The translations under genes and the position numbers were made by a program. Shown piece after piece: positions 18,442 through 28,062 of a stretch of DNA of 64,000 bases. Each line of letters opens with the position of its first letter. Within the stretch, counting starts at the first letter, position 1. The stretch is from Bacillus sp. 7884-1 (GTDB taxonomy: Bacteria; Bacillota; Bacilli; Bacillales; Cytobacillaceae), in NCBI RefSeq assembly GCF_002272245.1, contig NZ_NPDD01000069.1, forward strand, positions 48,766-112,765, read 5' to 3'. Below the pieces are notes generated by a model. It was not told the DNA's origin. It made no database searches and worked only from the letters and a program-made list of their open reading frames with translations.

Positions 18442-19785
18442 CTACAATTCAAACCAATGGTTTTGATTCAGTTTCTTGTACCAGAAATAGCTATCTTTTT
18501 TCGTTCGCTTCAATGTATGATAATCAACATGAACAAGACCGAACCGCATACTATAGCCATAGGACCATTCATAATTATCCATCAATGACCAAATACAGTA
18601 GCCTTTTAAATTCACACCGGATGATAGCGCACGACTAATCTGTGTTAAGTGCTGCTTTAAGTATTTGATTCGTTTATCATCACAAACACGACCGTCGACT
18701 GGATTCTGATTATAAGTTGCACCATTTTCAGTGATGTAGATTGGTACATCGCCATATTTATTTTTAATATCCATCAAAACCTTGTAAAAGGCATCCGCAT
18801 AGATGGAAAACCCGATGTCAGTTTTATCAAATAAACCATCAAGATGTTCACAATCAAACGTTCCATTTCCTTCTTTATATCGCGATACCGTTCCAGTATA
18901 AAAATTGATTCCTAAAATATCGATAGGCTGCGAAATGATTTCCATATCGCCTTCTTGAATGTTTACTTTTGCCCCTTTTTTTGCAAACCAATCTACTAAA
19001 ATTTGCGGATAGCTTCCTTTAAATACAGGGTCTAAAAACCACTCCATAAACCATGCTGAGATCCGCTTACAAGCCTCGATATCTTCTGTTCGATTGCTAT
19101 ATGGTTCATACCATGTAACATTTGGTGCAAAACCAATTTCTCCAGGAACACCAAGTTCTTTAAATCGCTTTACAGCTCGTCCATGTGCCAGTAAAAGGTG
19201 ATGGGCAACATCAAGAGATGTTTGAAGGTCTTTTTCCCCTGGAGCCTGCTCACCGACGAAATATCCTAAAAAGGAAACACACCATGGTTCATTAATCGTT
19301 AACCATGATTTAATTTTTCCTGAAAACTCACGGAATAGTAAATCGGAATACTCAACAAATGCCTCAATCGTTTGTCGATTCTTCCAACCGCCTTCATCTT
19401 GAAGAGCCTGCGGTAAATCCCAATGATAGATGGTACAAAGTGGTTCAATTCCGTTTTCTAATAGCCTATCAACAAACTGATGATAGTGGTCTAGCCCTTT
19501 TTGATTGATTTCTCCTCTTCCGTCTGGAAAAATTCTTGGCCATGCAATGGAGAAACGATAGGTATTAACACCTAATTCTTTTAATAAGGCAATATCTTCA
19601 TCCATACGATGATAGCTGTCACAAGCGATATCACCATTGTCTCCATTTAGGACCATACCAGGAATTCGGCTATAGGTATCCCATATAGACATACCTCTGC
19701 TATCTTCATTATAGGCACCTTCAATTTGATAGGATGCTGTTGACACACCAAAGCGAAAATCTTTAGGAAAAGTAATAATTGCCAT
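18442..19785 (-). CDS. GH1 beta-glucosidase
   Basis: A 447-residue family GH1 enzyme, probably cytoplasmic. The acid/base Glu lies in WLTINEPWC near residue 165 and the nucleophile Glu in YITENGATYN near residue 350. The N-terminal FRFGVSTASYQIEGA and the WSLMDNYEWSYGY aglycone region are typical. It is of the free-glycoside type rather than the 6-phospho type, judged by overall pattern only; that distinction is uncertain. AAGGGG precedes the ATG. It sits directly after the double-FAD oxidoreductase gene and before GH20. Confidence 0.9.
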   Translation of the reverse strand: MAIITFPKDFRFGVSTASYQIEGAYNEDSRGMSIWDTYSRIPGMVLNGDNGDIACDSYHRMDEDIALLKELGVNTYRFSIAWPRIFPDGRGEINQKGLDHYHQFVDRLLENGIEPLCTIYHWDLPQALQDEGGWKNRQTIEAFVEYSDLLFREFSGKIKSWLTINEPWCVSFLGYFVGEQAPGEKDLQTSLDVAHHLLLAHGRAVKRFKELGVPGEIGFAPNVTWYEPYSNRTEDIEACKRISAWFMEWFLDPVFKGSYPQILVDWFAKKGAKVNIQEGDMEIISQPIDILGINFYTGTVSRYKEGNGTFDCEHLDGLFDKTDIGFSIYADAFYKVLMDIKNKYGDVPIYITENGATYNQNPVDGRVCDDKRIKYLKQHLTQISRALSSGVNLKGYCIWSLMDNYEWSYGYSMRFGLVHVDYHTLKRTKKDSYFWYKKLNQNHWFEL

Positions 19786-19815
19786 GATTTTTTAACCCCT
19801 TTCTTTAGTAACCAT

Positions 19816-22800
19816 TTATATTCTTCTTGAGATGGCTTCATTTTCGATAGTCTGATCCGTAATTAGGATATATGGTTGAGAGCGGAGACGATTCATATTC
19901 TTTTCGAGCCAGTCACTCCACCTTTTTTGGTCTTTTTTAAGGCCGAGTCCGCTTAATCGTTTTAATTCTGTATTTGCCTGCTTACTAAGTAAGGAACGTA
20001 CATCATCTAGATAGTTAATTAATATTTCATATCCTTCATAACTACCGCTCCGTGCTAATGCCCTTCCGATGGCTAATTCAAGGAGTGCGCGTCTTTCTAA
20101 GAAGAAGTCTGCTTGATGACCCTCATAACAATACTGATTGCTTATAGCTGGAATGGATAGCAGCTGCTTAAGGAATGGAACTGCATCCTCAGCACCTAGT
20201 TTTTCAGCACCAACACAAAGCGCATGAATATAGTAAAAAATCCCCCACATTTTATCTGTAAAGTCTTCTTCAGATGGATTTAGTAACTCGGCCACTCTCT
20301 GCCAAACCTTAATAGCCCGTTTATCTCTTGTTAATCCTAATGAATATAGTAAATAACACACATCTGGCATTGCCCCATGGTCAGGCGGCATCATAACATA
20401 CAATATATCCGCTGTCCGTTTAGGAAGCTGTTCCCCTTGAAGCATGTTCATTATTTCTGAGATTAAGGTTGGCACTCCAGTTGTTGACCCATACATGGCT
20501 AATGCCTGAGCGATTCGCACCTTACGAGTACCGACCGCTCCCGAGTATGCTTTTTCAAGGAAAGGAATAATGCGTTTCCCCACTGTAGAAATTTCAACAA
20601 ATGGTATTCGTTGTTGATAGATTTCATTCATCCGCATATTCGAGTATTCATAGAGAGGCTCATCCACCTCAATGGAATCAATCAGTGCAATTAATTGTTC
20701 ATCAGAATATTGAAGGGGCTCAGTAGTTCTTGTCAAAATATGTTCAGGAATCAAGCCCTCATTCACGATTTTCTTCTGTAAAATCAAATACTCTATTTGT
20801 CTAGGAAATTTATTTTCCTTTACAGCCATCGAAGCAGCTAATGCTGCAATCCCACCGAGATTTTCTAAATCAGATTGCATTCGAATCGCTGGCAGTGCAT
20901 CATGGGTGGCAGAAATTGCTTTACCGACCACTAAAATCCCATCCAGCCCTTTTGGTAACAGCATTCTGTATGGGATTTCGATTTCAAGGTTAGGTGGAAT
21001 GAAACCGGCATGCAGCCAGTTTGCTTCGCTAATCCCCTTCATATCATGGTTGCTGAAATGAATATTAATACAATCTGGCCAGCTCCTATGCAGTAATTGA
21101 TCACTCATATTCATCACAACATCCCCGATAATATGGCGGCTTTCACGAGGAGCTACATAGATTCCATGATCATGACAGCCATCAACGTCTACACTCCATC
21201 TTCTTCTTCCTGAGAGAATTGCTCTTGTGTAGTCCTGTACATCTGACACATTCACCATACTCGTAAAATTATTTTGTAATTTTCCCGGTTTGTTATATTG
21301 AGCCAAAGAATACCACATCGTAACGTGATCACGAGCAGCCCCATAGACAAATTCGGCCCCTGCAAAAGCTGCAAGATCACCATCACCGGTTGCATCAATC
21401 ACACAGTCTGCTATTAGGGAACATGCTCCCCATCTTGTCGCAATCATACTTCCGCATACACGAGTCCCTTTTGTAATTGATCCAAAGGTAATCGTATTGA
21501 ACAGCATTTCAATTCCTAAACGGTCTGCTAATTCTAACAGCGCATACTTTTTCGCCTCAATATTCCATTTATGACCCTTATAGTTAATTCTTTTCTGGAC
21601 ATCATGGACGAGTTTCGTTATCTTCTCCGCATAACCATGGCGCTTCCCAAACCAATAGCTGTCAACTCCACCGAATGTACCTGTTCCCCCAAGCCCAGGA
21701 TTGAGGTCAACAAGGATGGTGTTCATTCCTTCCTCCGCAGATACAATCGCTGCAGCACCACCACTAGAGCCGCCCCCGGCAACAAGCACCTGGGCTCTTT
21801 TAGAAAGGAAGACTTCTTGAGTGGGAACGTTCCCGAAATCAAGACTCTTTTCTAAAAAATCTACCGGAATTCTCACTTCATACTCAGCGATACCTTCAGA
21901 AGTATAACCTTTAACTTGAATTACCTGCTGATTTATCATTGAGAAATCAGTTACTAATTCCGCAAACTGTTCGCCAAAGGCTGCTGCCTTTACTGGATCA
22001 AGCCAATTCGTATTATTATTTTCATATAGGTCTTTATAAAAACTCCACACGTTGGGATGGTTAACTGTTAATTTTTCAAGGCAAAAATTTGGAGCGGTCT
22101 GTCTGTCCATACAATATGGACCCTTTAATTCATATGAACTTGCAGATAACAACGCTTTACTGAACGCTGGAACCTCTTGAATTAAATACTCACCAAGCGA
22201 GATTCCTAGTTTTTGGGTGATTGTTTCACGAATCCGATTTCCTTCTAAACTGTTTTCAGCCTCTAAACATATTTGGTATTCCACATAGACATGACCATTC
22301 TCATGATAGCCATGATAAAGGGTAACCCTATTTTCCTTTATGTTTAAGTCTGTTGGAACGTATATTTCAGTTTGGTCCATCTCTTGGACATTCGTAAACT
22401 CTAAAACTCGCTTATAGAATCTCTGCTCTTTTTCATCGGCAGATTTCAAAACTTCTCCGGTTAAAAAGGTAGTTATAGCCGTTTCCGTTGAATCGACAAT
22501 TCCTTTACACCGAATCAGTTGCCGTCCTGATTTATTGGCGATCACCAATCCATTCCAATCAGCTTCAAAGCGAGTGATAGTGATTGGCAGTGAACTATAC
22601 AATAATTCGACACGAGCAGCAAATAATAGGTCCTCAAGATGTATTTTCAATTGATCCATCTGAAAAACAATTATATTTCCATTCTGAACTGGTTTCCCAC
22701 ATGTATCTATACAAGAGTCGATTAACTGTGTTTTTGATGACTGATATTGCTCGACCCAAGGACTAAGTGTAGCTGTCAGTTCGCTGCCTAAATATGTTCT

Positions 22801-22947
22801 TGATTCCACCACCATTACACGTTTACCTTGCTTCGCAAATTGCAATGCACTCGCAATACCTGCAAAGGATCCACCGAGTATGACGACATCGACTTCTGCT
22901 AAAATAGGAATATCACTGGCAGGCAATTGATGTTTTTTCACTTTCAT
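19816..22947 (-). CDS. Double FAD-dependent oxidoreductase with C-terminal helical repeat
   Basis: About 1,043 residues combining two FAD-binding modules. The first begins near residue 20 with DVVILGGSFAGIASAL and is followed by a partial substrate domain. The second begins near residue 400 with VLVAGGGSSGGAAAIVSAEE and GGTGTFGG, and later has VIDATGDGDLAAFAGAEF, the FAD_oxidored (PF12831) type. The last 270 residues look like HEAT-like helical repeats. ATG 22947 is chosen; GTG codons at 22959 and 22953 are alternatives, and Shine-Dalgarno evidence is weak for all. It follows the GH36 gene immediately. Related proteins are uncharacterised in sugar loci; oxidation of a glycoside is a reasonable guess. 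It contains a GGGAACGTTCCC site at 21823-21834. Confidence 0.8.
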   Translation of the reverse strand: MKVKKHQLPASDIPILAEVDVVILGGSFAGIASALQFAKQGKRVMVVESRTYLGSELTATLSPWVEQYQSSKTQLIDSCIDTCGKPVQNGNIIVFQMDQLKIHLEDLLFAARVELLYSSLPITITRFEADWNGLVIANKSGRQLIRCKGIVDSTETAITTFLTGEVLKSADEKEQRFYKRVLEFTNVQEMDQTEIYVPTDLNIKENRVTLYHGYHENGHVYVEYQICLEAENSLEGNRIRETITQKLGISLGEYLIQEVPAFSKALLSASSYELKGPYCMDRQTAPNFCLEKLTVNHPNVWSFYKDLYENNNTNWLDPVKAAAFGEQFAELVTDFSMINQQVIQVKGYTSEGIAEYEVRIPVDFLEKSLDFGNVPTQEVFLSKRAQVLVAGGGSSGGAAAIVSAEEGMNTILVDLNPGLGGTGTFGGVDSYWFGKRHGYAEKITKLVHDVQKRINYKGHKWNIEAKKYALLELADRLGIEMLFNTITFGSITKGTRVCGSMIATRWGACSLIADCVIDATGDGDLAAFAGAEFVYGAARDHVTMWYSLAQYNKPGKLQNNFTSMVNVSDVQDYTRAILSGRRRWSVDVDGCHDHGIYVAPRESRHIIGDVVMNMSDQLLHRSWPDCINIHFSNHDMKGISEANWLHAGFIPPNLEIEIPYRMLLPKGLDGILVVGKAISATHDALPAIRMQSDLENLGGIAALAASMAVKENKFPRQIEYLILQKKIVNEGLIPEHILTRTTEPLQYSDEQLIALIDSIEVDEPLYEYSNMRMNEIYQQRIPFVEISTVGKRIIPFLEKAYSGAVGTRKVRIAQALAMYGSTTGVPTLISEIMNMLQGEQLPKRTADILYVMMPPDHGAMPDVCYLLYSLGLTRDKRAIKVWQRVAELLNPSEEDFTDKMWGIFYYIHALCVGAEKLGAEDAVPFLKQLLSIPAISNQYCYEGHQADFFLERRALLELAIGRALARSGSYEGYEILINYLDDVRSLLSKQANTELKRLSGLGLKKDQKRWSDWLEKNMNRLRSQPYILITDQTIENEAISRRI
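21823..21834. promoter_or_regulatory. Intragenic LacI-type operator GGGAACGTTCCC
   Basis: A perfect 12-base palindrome identical to the main operator upstream of the LacI gene at 41,056, here lying inside the double-FAD oxidoreductase coding sequence. The codons used differ in frame from those at the other intragenic copy, so protein conservation does not explain the match. Confidence 0.6.
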
Positions 22948-22960
22948 TACCACCTTCACC

Positions 22961-25114
22961 CTAGTCCGCTATTTCTACTTCTAGAAGCACTTCGCCAACA
23001 GCAGTTTGACAATCAATCGTATAAATATGCTGGTTAACAGAATCCGTTTCGATCGATACCACTTCACCATTAACGGTTGCTTTTAATGGTAGTCCTTCAG
23101 ACATGAATGCAAAGACTCCGCCTTCTTTTAACGTTAGCTTCAAACAAGACTCTGTGTTCCAACTATTTATAATTCCATGATTACAAATAAACTTATCGAT
23201 AAGCCCAATCGGAGTAATCGAATCTGTTACTGGAATCAGGAGGTATATAGAACTACCATTCTCGGCTAATTCGATCTTGATCCGTTCTTCTTTTTTCATC
23301 TTCCAATGTCTCTTTGATATGACATCAAAAAGGATGAACTCTTCTCCTGCTAAATTAGGCACATCAAGTGGTCCGATAGAACCTTTAACGATTTCATTTT
23401 CTTCATAAATATTAAATGCAGCGACAACACCTACACCTTTACTTGAGTTCCAAATTTTAAGCGGCACCTTCGTTTTGAATGGATTAATAAATAAACAATC
23501 CTCTGTTGGCGCTCCAGGCTGGTCACAGCGTATAATTCGGCCATCCTTGTAAATTAACGGCCAAATCATTTCTGGATTCGTGGCATCAACAGCATCACTG
23601 AAATAAATTGGTCCACCACTAATGACGCGTAAAATCATATTTTGCTGATCATCATGGTTCTTCGTCCAATACATATCCCAATCGCCCCAATAGAAGGCAC
23701 CGTGGTAAAAAGAATTATAGGCATTTTGCAACGCATGTTCTTTAAAACCATTCATTTCTTGCGGGACAAAATCATCGCTATTCCGTGAAACAGCGGAGTA
23801 AGGACGATGCCAGATATTTTCCTCAGCCATTCCCATACAGTTAATAACCGTATTATTAAAATGTAAAGAACAAGACGCTTCAAGTGCTGTATGAGCTCCG
23901 CTTGCGGCATCACCGACTGACTGGTTATGAGCCATAAAGTTTGTAATGGCACTTTGACTATCTACCTTAACAAAATCGATTCCATCTTTTTTAAGTTTTG
24001 AATGCCATGCATGCCAAAAACCAAAGCCTTCCTCCGCGTTTGGTGATGGGATTAAGCTGCCGTTTTTCGCTTGGTATAAATGCTTATCTAAGGATTTGGC
24101 TAAAGAACTATCCGGTGCAATTCCTTCCCAATATCCTGCAAGCGTGTGCCAAACACCTACCCAGTTCACTCCAAATTTCTGCTTAAGTGAGGATACAGTA
24201 CTTGATAATCCATTAGGAAATTTCTCCTGATCAGCATCGAAGGATTTCAGTTTTTTTTCATTAACCTCTGACCAGCCATCATCAATCATCATCCATTTAA
24301 CAGGGAGATTTTTTTGCTGCAATTCTTCTGCTTTTGTCAGTATTCCTTCCTCATTTACCGCATGATAAAAGGCATCCCAGCTGCACCATCCTAAATAATC
24401 CAAAATTTCTGGATAGCTCTTTTCCTCTCTAGGCAAGACACTTTGACCACAGAAACTTGAAGCAGTCTTTACATTGTCATTCACTAATTGGAAAGGATTA
24501 TTTGACGCTCCAAAAATAAAGGCAAAGGTACTAATCTGGTCATAGCCGCCATGAAATGGAGAAACAGAAATCTGCAAGCCCTTTTCGGTTCCGACTAAAT
24601 CTGTCCTTGCTGCTTTATCACAAACAGGAAGCAGATGAAAGTAACTATTATCATTTTTTAAAAGTAAGGATTGTGTTCGTTCAGGGATTTCCTTGATGTT
24701 GTTCGTAAAAAATGGACGTGTCCACCAATCTTTATGTTGATAGTTCGCCATTGCTTGATACTCTTCCATAATGTTAGCAATCGTGATGTTAATGGCTTGC
24801 AGTGGTGCAAAATAAGCTTGTTTTTTAAACAATTCATCATTTTTAATAGATGCATTAACAACTGTTGTCATAAACGAATCATAACAGCGAAATGTTAATG
24901 CTACAGTTACCGTTTCCAAATCATCACTATAATGATAACGATATTCCTTATAGATGCCGAATTGGTCTTCTTCTGTACCTTCTTCAGCGTTTTTGAAATC
25001 TAAAGATAAAGTAGAGTGAGAATCAAGATTTACTGAGACTTGAATTCCAGATAAAATCCTCTGATTATGAAAAAGACAATCTAGTTCGTCTTGTTTTTTA
25101 TCGAATTGAAACAT
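22961..25114 (-). CDS. GH36-type (raffinose synthase/Sip1-like) alpha-galactosidase
   Basis: A 717-residue cytoplasmic protein of the GH36/raffinose-synthase group. An N-terminal beta-domain of about 230 residues precedes the barrel, which starts at LGWCSWDAFYHAVNEEG with WMMIDDGWSEV. The nucleophile Asp lies in FVKVDSQSAITNF near residue 375 and the likely acid/base Asp in SRNSDDFVPQE near residue 440. A C-terminal beta-sandwich follows. In bacteria such proteins are usually alpha-galactosidases or act on related alpha-glycosides. AAGGAG precedes ATG 25114 by 7 bases. It forms a tight block with the downstream FAD oxidoreductase and the GH1 and GH20 genes. Confidence 0.85.
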   Translation of the reverse strand: MFQFDKKQDELDCLFHNQRILSGIQVSVNLDSHSTLSLDFKNAEEGTEEDQFGIYKEYRYHYSDDLETVTVALTFRCYDSFMTTVVNASIKNDELFKKQAYFAPLQAINITIANIMEEYQAMANYQHKDWWTRPFFTNNIKEIPERTQSLLLKNDNSYFHLLPVCDKAARTDLVGTEKGLQISVSPFHGGYDQISTFAFIFGASNNPFQLVNDNVKTASSFCGQSVLPREEKSYPEILDYLGWCSWDAFYHAVNEEGILTKAEELQQKNLPVKWMMIDDGWSEVNEKKLKSFDADQEKFPNGLSSTVSSLKQKFGVNWVGVWHTLAGYWEGIAPDSSLAKSLDKHLYQAKNGSLIPSPNAEEGFGFWHAWHSKLKKDGIDFVKVDSQSAITNFMAHNQSVGDAASGAHTALEASCSLHFNNTVINCMGMAEENIWHRPYSAVSRNSDDFVPQEMNGFKEHALQNAYNSFYHGAFYWGDWDMYWTKNHDDQQNMILRVISGGPIYFSDAVDATNPEMIWPLIYKDGRIIRCDQPGAPTEDCLFINPFKTKVPLKIWNSSKGVGVVAAFNIYEENEIVKGSIGPLDVPNLAGEEFILFDVISKRHWKMKKEERIKIELAENGSSIYLLIPVTDSITPIGLIDKFICNHGIINSWNTESCLKLTLKEGGVFAFMSEGLPLKATVNGEVVSIETDSVNQHIYTIDCQTAVGEVLLEVEIAD

Positions 25115-25147
25115 AGTATGGCTCCTTTAGTCTTTTTTGGTCTGGAC

Positions 25148-26125
25148 CTATCCTTCAAGTTCAAGTGCATATTTTGCAACAGAGAGAGAGGCTAGGTCAC
25201 CAACACTTTCTTTTAACCCAGAAGGAACAACGTCACAAACCTCGAGCGAGAAAGGAAGGGCTTCTTTTCGAAGTTCTTCCATCACGATTGGTTTTAATAA
25301 AGCTTCTTGTCGCAAGTAAATACTGCCGATAACAATTTTTTCGGGATTAAGCATATCAATTAATAGAGCTAAGCCTCTCCCTAATTTCTGCCCAACCATT
25401 TGATAAATCTGATAGGCCAACTCGTCCCCAGCATTTGCAGCATCCGCAACCGTTTTGGCTGTGATTTCAACAATTTCTTCCCTTGAAGAACAAATCTCGG
25501 TCGTTTTTCCTTGATTGAACCACTCATTAACCATCATTTGAGCTAAACGGGCAATACCACCGCCGCTGCAAAAGCCTTCAAATGATCCGGCCTTCCCGTA
25601 ACCGATTGGGCCGTCCTGTTCCAAACGAACATGGCCGACTTCGCCAGCCATATCATTTGTACCCGTATACAAGCGCCCATCCAATATGAAACCTGCACCC
25701 ATTCCCGTTCCGAATGTTAGAAAGACCATGTTGTTCGTGCCTTTTCCTGCACCCCACTTCCACTCAGCCAGCGCACAGGCATTGGCATCGTTTTGGACAG
25801 AAACAGGGACTAGAAAACGATCCCTAAGCGGTGTTAATACATCAATCCGGTCCCAGTTTGGTAAATTGGGAGGCGCTAAGATGAGCCCTTTCTTACTATC
25901 AAGCGGGCCGCCACAGCTTATTCCAATCGCTGTTAAGACAAGATCTTCTTGCTCTAACAAAATTTTCTCTATTTCGTCCATCATTTTTGTGAGCGCTTTT
26001 TCGGGTGTATCAGGAGTAGGAAAACTTTGTTTTGCTATAATCTGAATTCCTTGCAGATCTTCAATACCTACTACTACGGCACACTTTGTTCCACCGATAT
26101 CTAAACCTGCTAGAACGGGTTTCAT
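25148..26125 (-). CDS. ROK family sugar kinase
   Basis: A 325-residue ROK-family kinase, probably glucokinase-like or for mannose, fructose or an amino sugar. The phosphate loop reads GLDIGGTKCAVVV, and sugar-binding residues appear in VQNDANACALAEW and GEVGHVRLE. The usual cysteine zinc motif CxCGxxGCxE is absent: that segment reads YGKAGSFEGFCSGGG, with only one cysteine, a pattern seen in a subgroup of Firmicute ROK proteins. There is no DNA-binding domain, so it is an enzyme rather than a repressor. Its ATG overlaps the SIS gene's stop region by 4 bases, and GGAGGAG lies 8 bases upstream. Confidence 0.88.
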   Translation of the reverse strand: MKPVLAGLDIGGTKCAVVVGIEDLQGIQIIAKQSFPTPDTPEKALTKMMDEIEKILLEQEDLVLTAIGISCGGPLDSKKGLILAPPNLPNWDRIDVLTPLRDRFLVPVSVQNDANACALAEWKWGAGKGTNNMVFLTFGTGMGAGFILDGRLYTGTNDMAGEVGHVRLEQDGPIGYGKAGSFEGFCSGGGIARLAQMMVNEWFNQGKTTEICSSREEIVEITAKTVADAANAGDELAYQIYQMVGQKLGRGLALLIDMLNPEKIVIGSIYLRQEALLKPIVMEELRKEALPFSLEVCDVVPSGLKESVGDLASLSVAKYALELEG

Positions 26126-26751
26126 CCAAAAAACTCCTCCTCAAGCATGATGCAAAGGGTGTGGTAAATAGGCAGATGTCTTTCCTGGATATCCGGTGTG
26201 CTATCAAAAGGAACACAAATGGTAATATCACAAAGCTCTTTTAAAGCCCCGCCACTTTTACCAGTGAATCCGATCGTTGTTAGTCCAAGCGCTTTTGCAA
26301 CTTTTACAGCATGGTTAATATTGTTGGAATTACCTGAAGTACTAAAGCCAATGAAGACATCGCCAAGTTTTCCGTAACCGTATACCTGTTGAGCAAACAC
26401 CATGTCTGGAGCAACATCATTGGCGAAGGCTGTCATCAGTGCCGAATGGCTGACAAGCGAGATAGCAGGGAGTGCCCCCTGCAAATTCTCACCAAGATAG
26501 TCACTGCCATTTGCAGCTTCCTTTAACTTTGCTTTGATTGTTTGAGGTAAAGGGCGTTTCGACATAAATCCTTTCATTAATTCACCGACGACATGCTCAC
26601 AGTCAGCTGCACTGCCCCCATTTCCAGCAAGCAGCAGTTTTCCATTTGCCACATAGGACTTTTTAATCGCATTAAAAGCTTCCATAATACTGTTCTGACA
26701 TTCTAGTAACTCTGGATATTTTTCAATTAGTTTTTCTAATCTAGCATTCAT
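26122..26751 (-). CDS. SIS-domain sugar isomerase, phosphoheptose isomerase (GmhA) type
   Basis: A protein of about 209 residues with a single SIS domain of the D-sedoheptulose-7-phosphate isomerase group. Motifs are LLAGNGGSAADCEHVVGEL and STSGNSNNINHAV, which form the sugar-phosphate site. ATG 26751 is chosen with GGGGA 7 bases upstream; ATG 26775 is possible with AAGGA but adds eight residues not typical of the family. There are no other heptose-nucleotide genes nearby, so an LPS-like role is unlikely. It more likely isomerises an aldose/ketose phosphate together with the adjacent ROK kinase. Confidence 0.85.
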   Translation of the reverse strand: MNARLEKLIEKYPELLECQNSIMEAFNAIKKSYVANGKLLLAGNGGSAADCEHVVGELMKGFMSKRPLPQTIKAKLKEAANGSDYLGENLQGALPAISLVSHSALMTAFANDVAPDMVFAQQVYGYGKLGDVFIGFSTSGNSNNINHAVKVAKALGLTTIGFTGKSGGALKELCDITICVPFDSTPDIQERHLPIYHTLCIMLEEEFFG

Positions 26752-26778
26752 CGTGACATCCCCTATTAAAATCATTCA

Positions 26779-28062
26779 TTAATTTTCCTTAAGGTGGTCA
26801 ATCGCCTTAGCAAAGAAATCAGGACTCCCGAAACTGCCTGATTTTAAGACAAGCATCATTGATGGCTTATTTAAACTCATACATGAGGGAAGACCGGGTT
26901 CAATTTCCTTCCAGACTCGAAGACCTTCAATTCCAAGCCTGCTGCAGACAGAAGCAGAGGTTTCACCACCTGCTATTAACAGGCGATTAGCATTAGTCCG
27001 TTTTACCGTTTCATCGATTACAAACGCTAATGATTCAGATACGACCCTTGAAACGGCCGTATTCGAAAAACCTAAACTTGCGGCAATTTGTTTTGTTTCT
27101 TTCACAACATTAGGGTTATTTGAAGAGTGCACCAGCACATCTTCACCCTTTGTTAGGTAAGTGACGAGCTTCGTGATAAGCTCCTCTTTATGGGCTTCCT
27201 TTTGCCTAGAAAACAACAGACGTGATTCCAATTCCAATACAGGAAGTCCACGTTTCTTCATCTCTTCCACTTGCTTAAAGGTCTGGGGCATTAAACTGCC
27301 AGCGGCACATAGTATCCCTGTATCTAATTTTGGAATCTGAATAGATTGTTGTTCCTTTTGACCTGGATTCATTTCGAGCGCTAATTCTTCCGCAATGCCT
27401 GATGCCCCGCAGATAATCTTTTCCTCTTTGATGGATCTTGCAATAACTTGTAAAGATAACTGGTCTCTAACATCAATCAACAAATAATTGCACTCTGTAC
27501 GCATGCGTTCAATTTCTTGTTTAAGTTTTTCGCTGCCTTGATCAATGATATCGACTTCCACAAGGGCTACTTTTCTCTTTGTTTGTGCTTGTAAGATTTC
27601 AACCAAATTAGAGTCGTGCATCGGATGTACAGGGTCATGACGAAACTCAGAATCTGCTAATTTTTTCCCATGGACATAATGCTGTCCATTTATCGTGGTT
27701 CTTCCGTTTTTCGGGAAACCAAGTACAACGACAGCAAATTCACTTTCAAGCGCATCCAGCATCGCATCGAATTCAGCACCAATATTCCCACGAAAAACCG
27801 AACATGTTTTATTAAAAAATTGTTCACATCCAAGTGACTTAAGACTTTTTGTGCTCGAAAAAACCTTATCATAGGCTTCTTCATAGGAATCGAGACGCGA
27901 ATTCGTATCAATAATTAATACTTCCGGTAGGAACGTTCCCGTTTTTTCTTGAGAAAATGGGTACGGATAGACATCTGTCTGCCAATCTGATTTCGCATAC
28001 ATAATTCCAATATCATTTGCTCCTGTAATATCATCCGCAACAATTCCGATCAATTTTCCCAC
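26779..28062 (-). CDS. Four-carbon acid sugar kinase family protein (DUF1537)
   Basis: A 427-residue kinase of the DUF1537 family, which phosphorylates 3-oxo-tetronates, threonate, erythronate and related sugar acids. The N-terminal domain opens with LIGIVADDITGANDIG, the sugar-acid site; the C-terminal nucleotide domain has LLIAGGETSASVCSRLGI. The start is GTG 28062 or TTG 28053. The AAGGA Shine-Dalgarno touches the GTG but lies 10 bases before the TTG, so TTG is quite possible and would give MIGIVADD. It overlaps the upstream aldolase gene by 4 to 13 bases. It carries a GGAACGTTCCC site near its 5' end. Confidence 0.88.
   Translation of the reverse strand: MGKLIGIVADDITGANDIGIMYAKSDWQTDVYPYPFSQEKTGTFLPEVLIIDTNSRLDSYEEAYDKVFSSTKSLKSLGCEQFFNKTCSVFRGNIGAEFDAMLDALESEFAVVVLGFPKNGRTTINGQHYVHGKKLADSEFRHDPVHPMHDSNLVEILQAQTKRKVALVEVDIIDQGSEKLKQEIERMRTECNYLLIDVRDQLSLQVIARSIKEEKIICGASGIAEELALEMNPGQKEQQSIQIPKLDTGILCAAGSLMPQTFKQVEEMKKRGLPVLELESRLLFSRQKEAHKEELITKLVTYLTKGEDVLVHSSNNPNVVKETKQIAASLGFSNTAVSRVVSESLAFVIDETVKRTNANRLLIAGGETSASVCSRLGIEGLRVWKEIEPGLPSCMSLNKPSMMLVLKSGSFGSPDFFAKAIDHLKEN
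27930..27940. promoter_or_regulatory. Intragenic LacI-type operator GGAACGTTCCC
   Basis: An 11-base match to the operator core found twice upstream of the LacI gene, lying about 120 bases into the acid-sugar kinase gene. It could act as a roadblock or looping site for the upstream genes; the role is inferred. Confidence 0.5.

Noticed and set aside
26122..26751. SIS gene read as evidence for heptose/LPS biosynthesis
   Set aside because: No other heptose genes occur and the organism type is Gram-positive; a catabolic sugar-phosphate role fits better.
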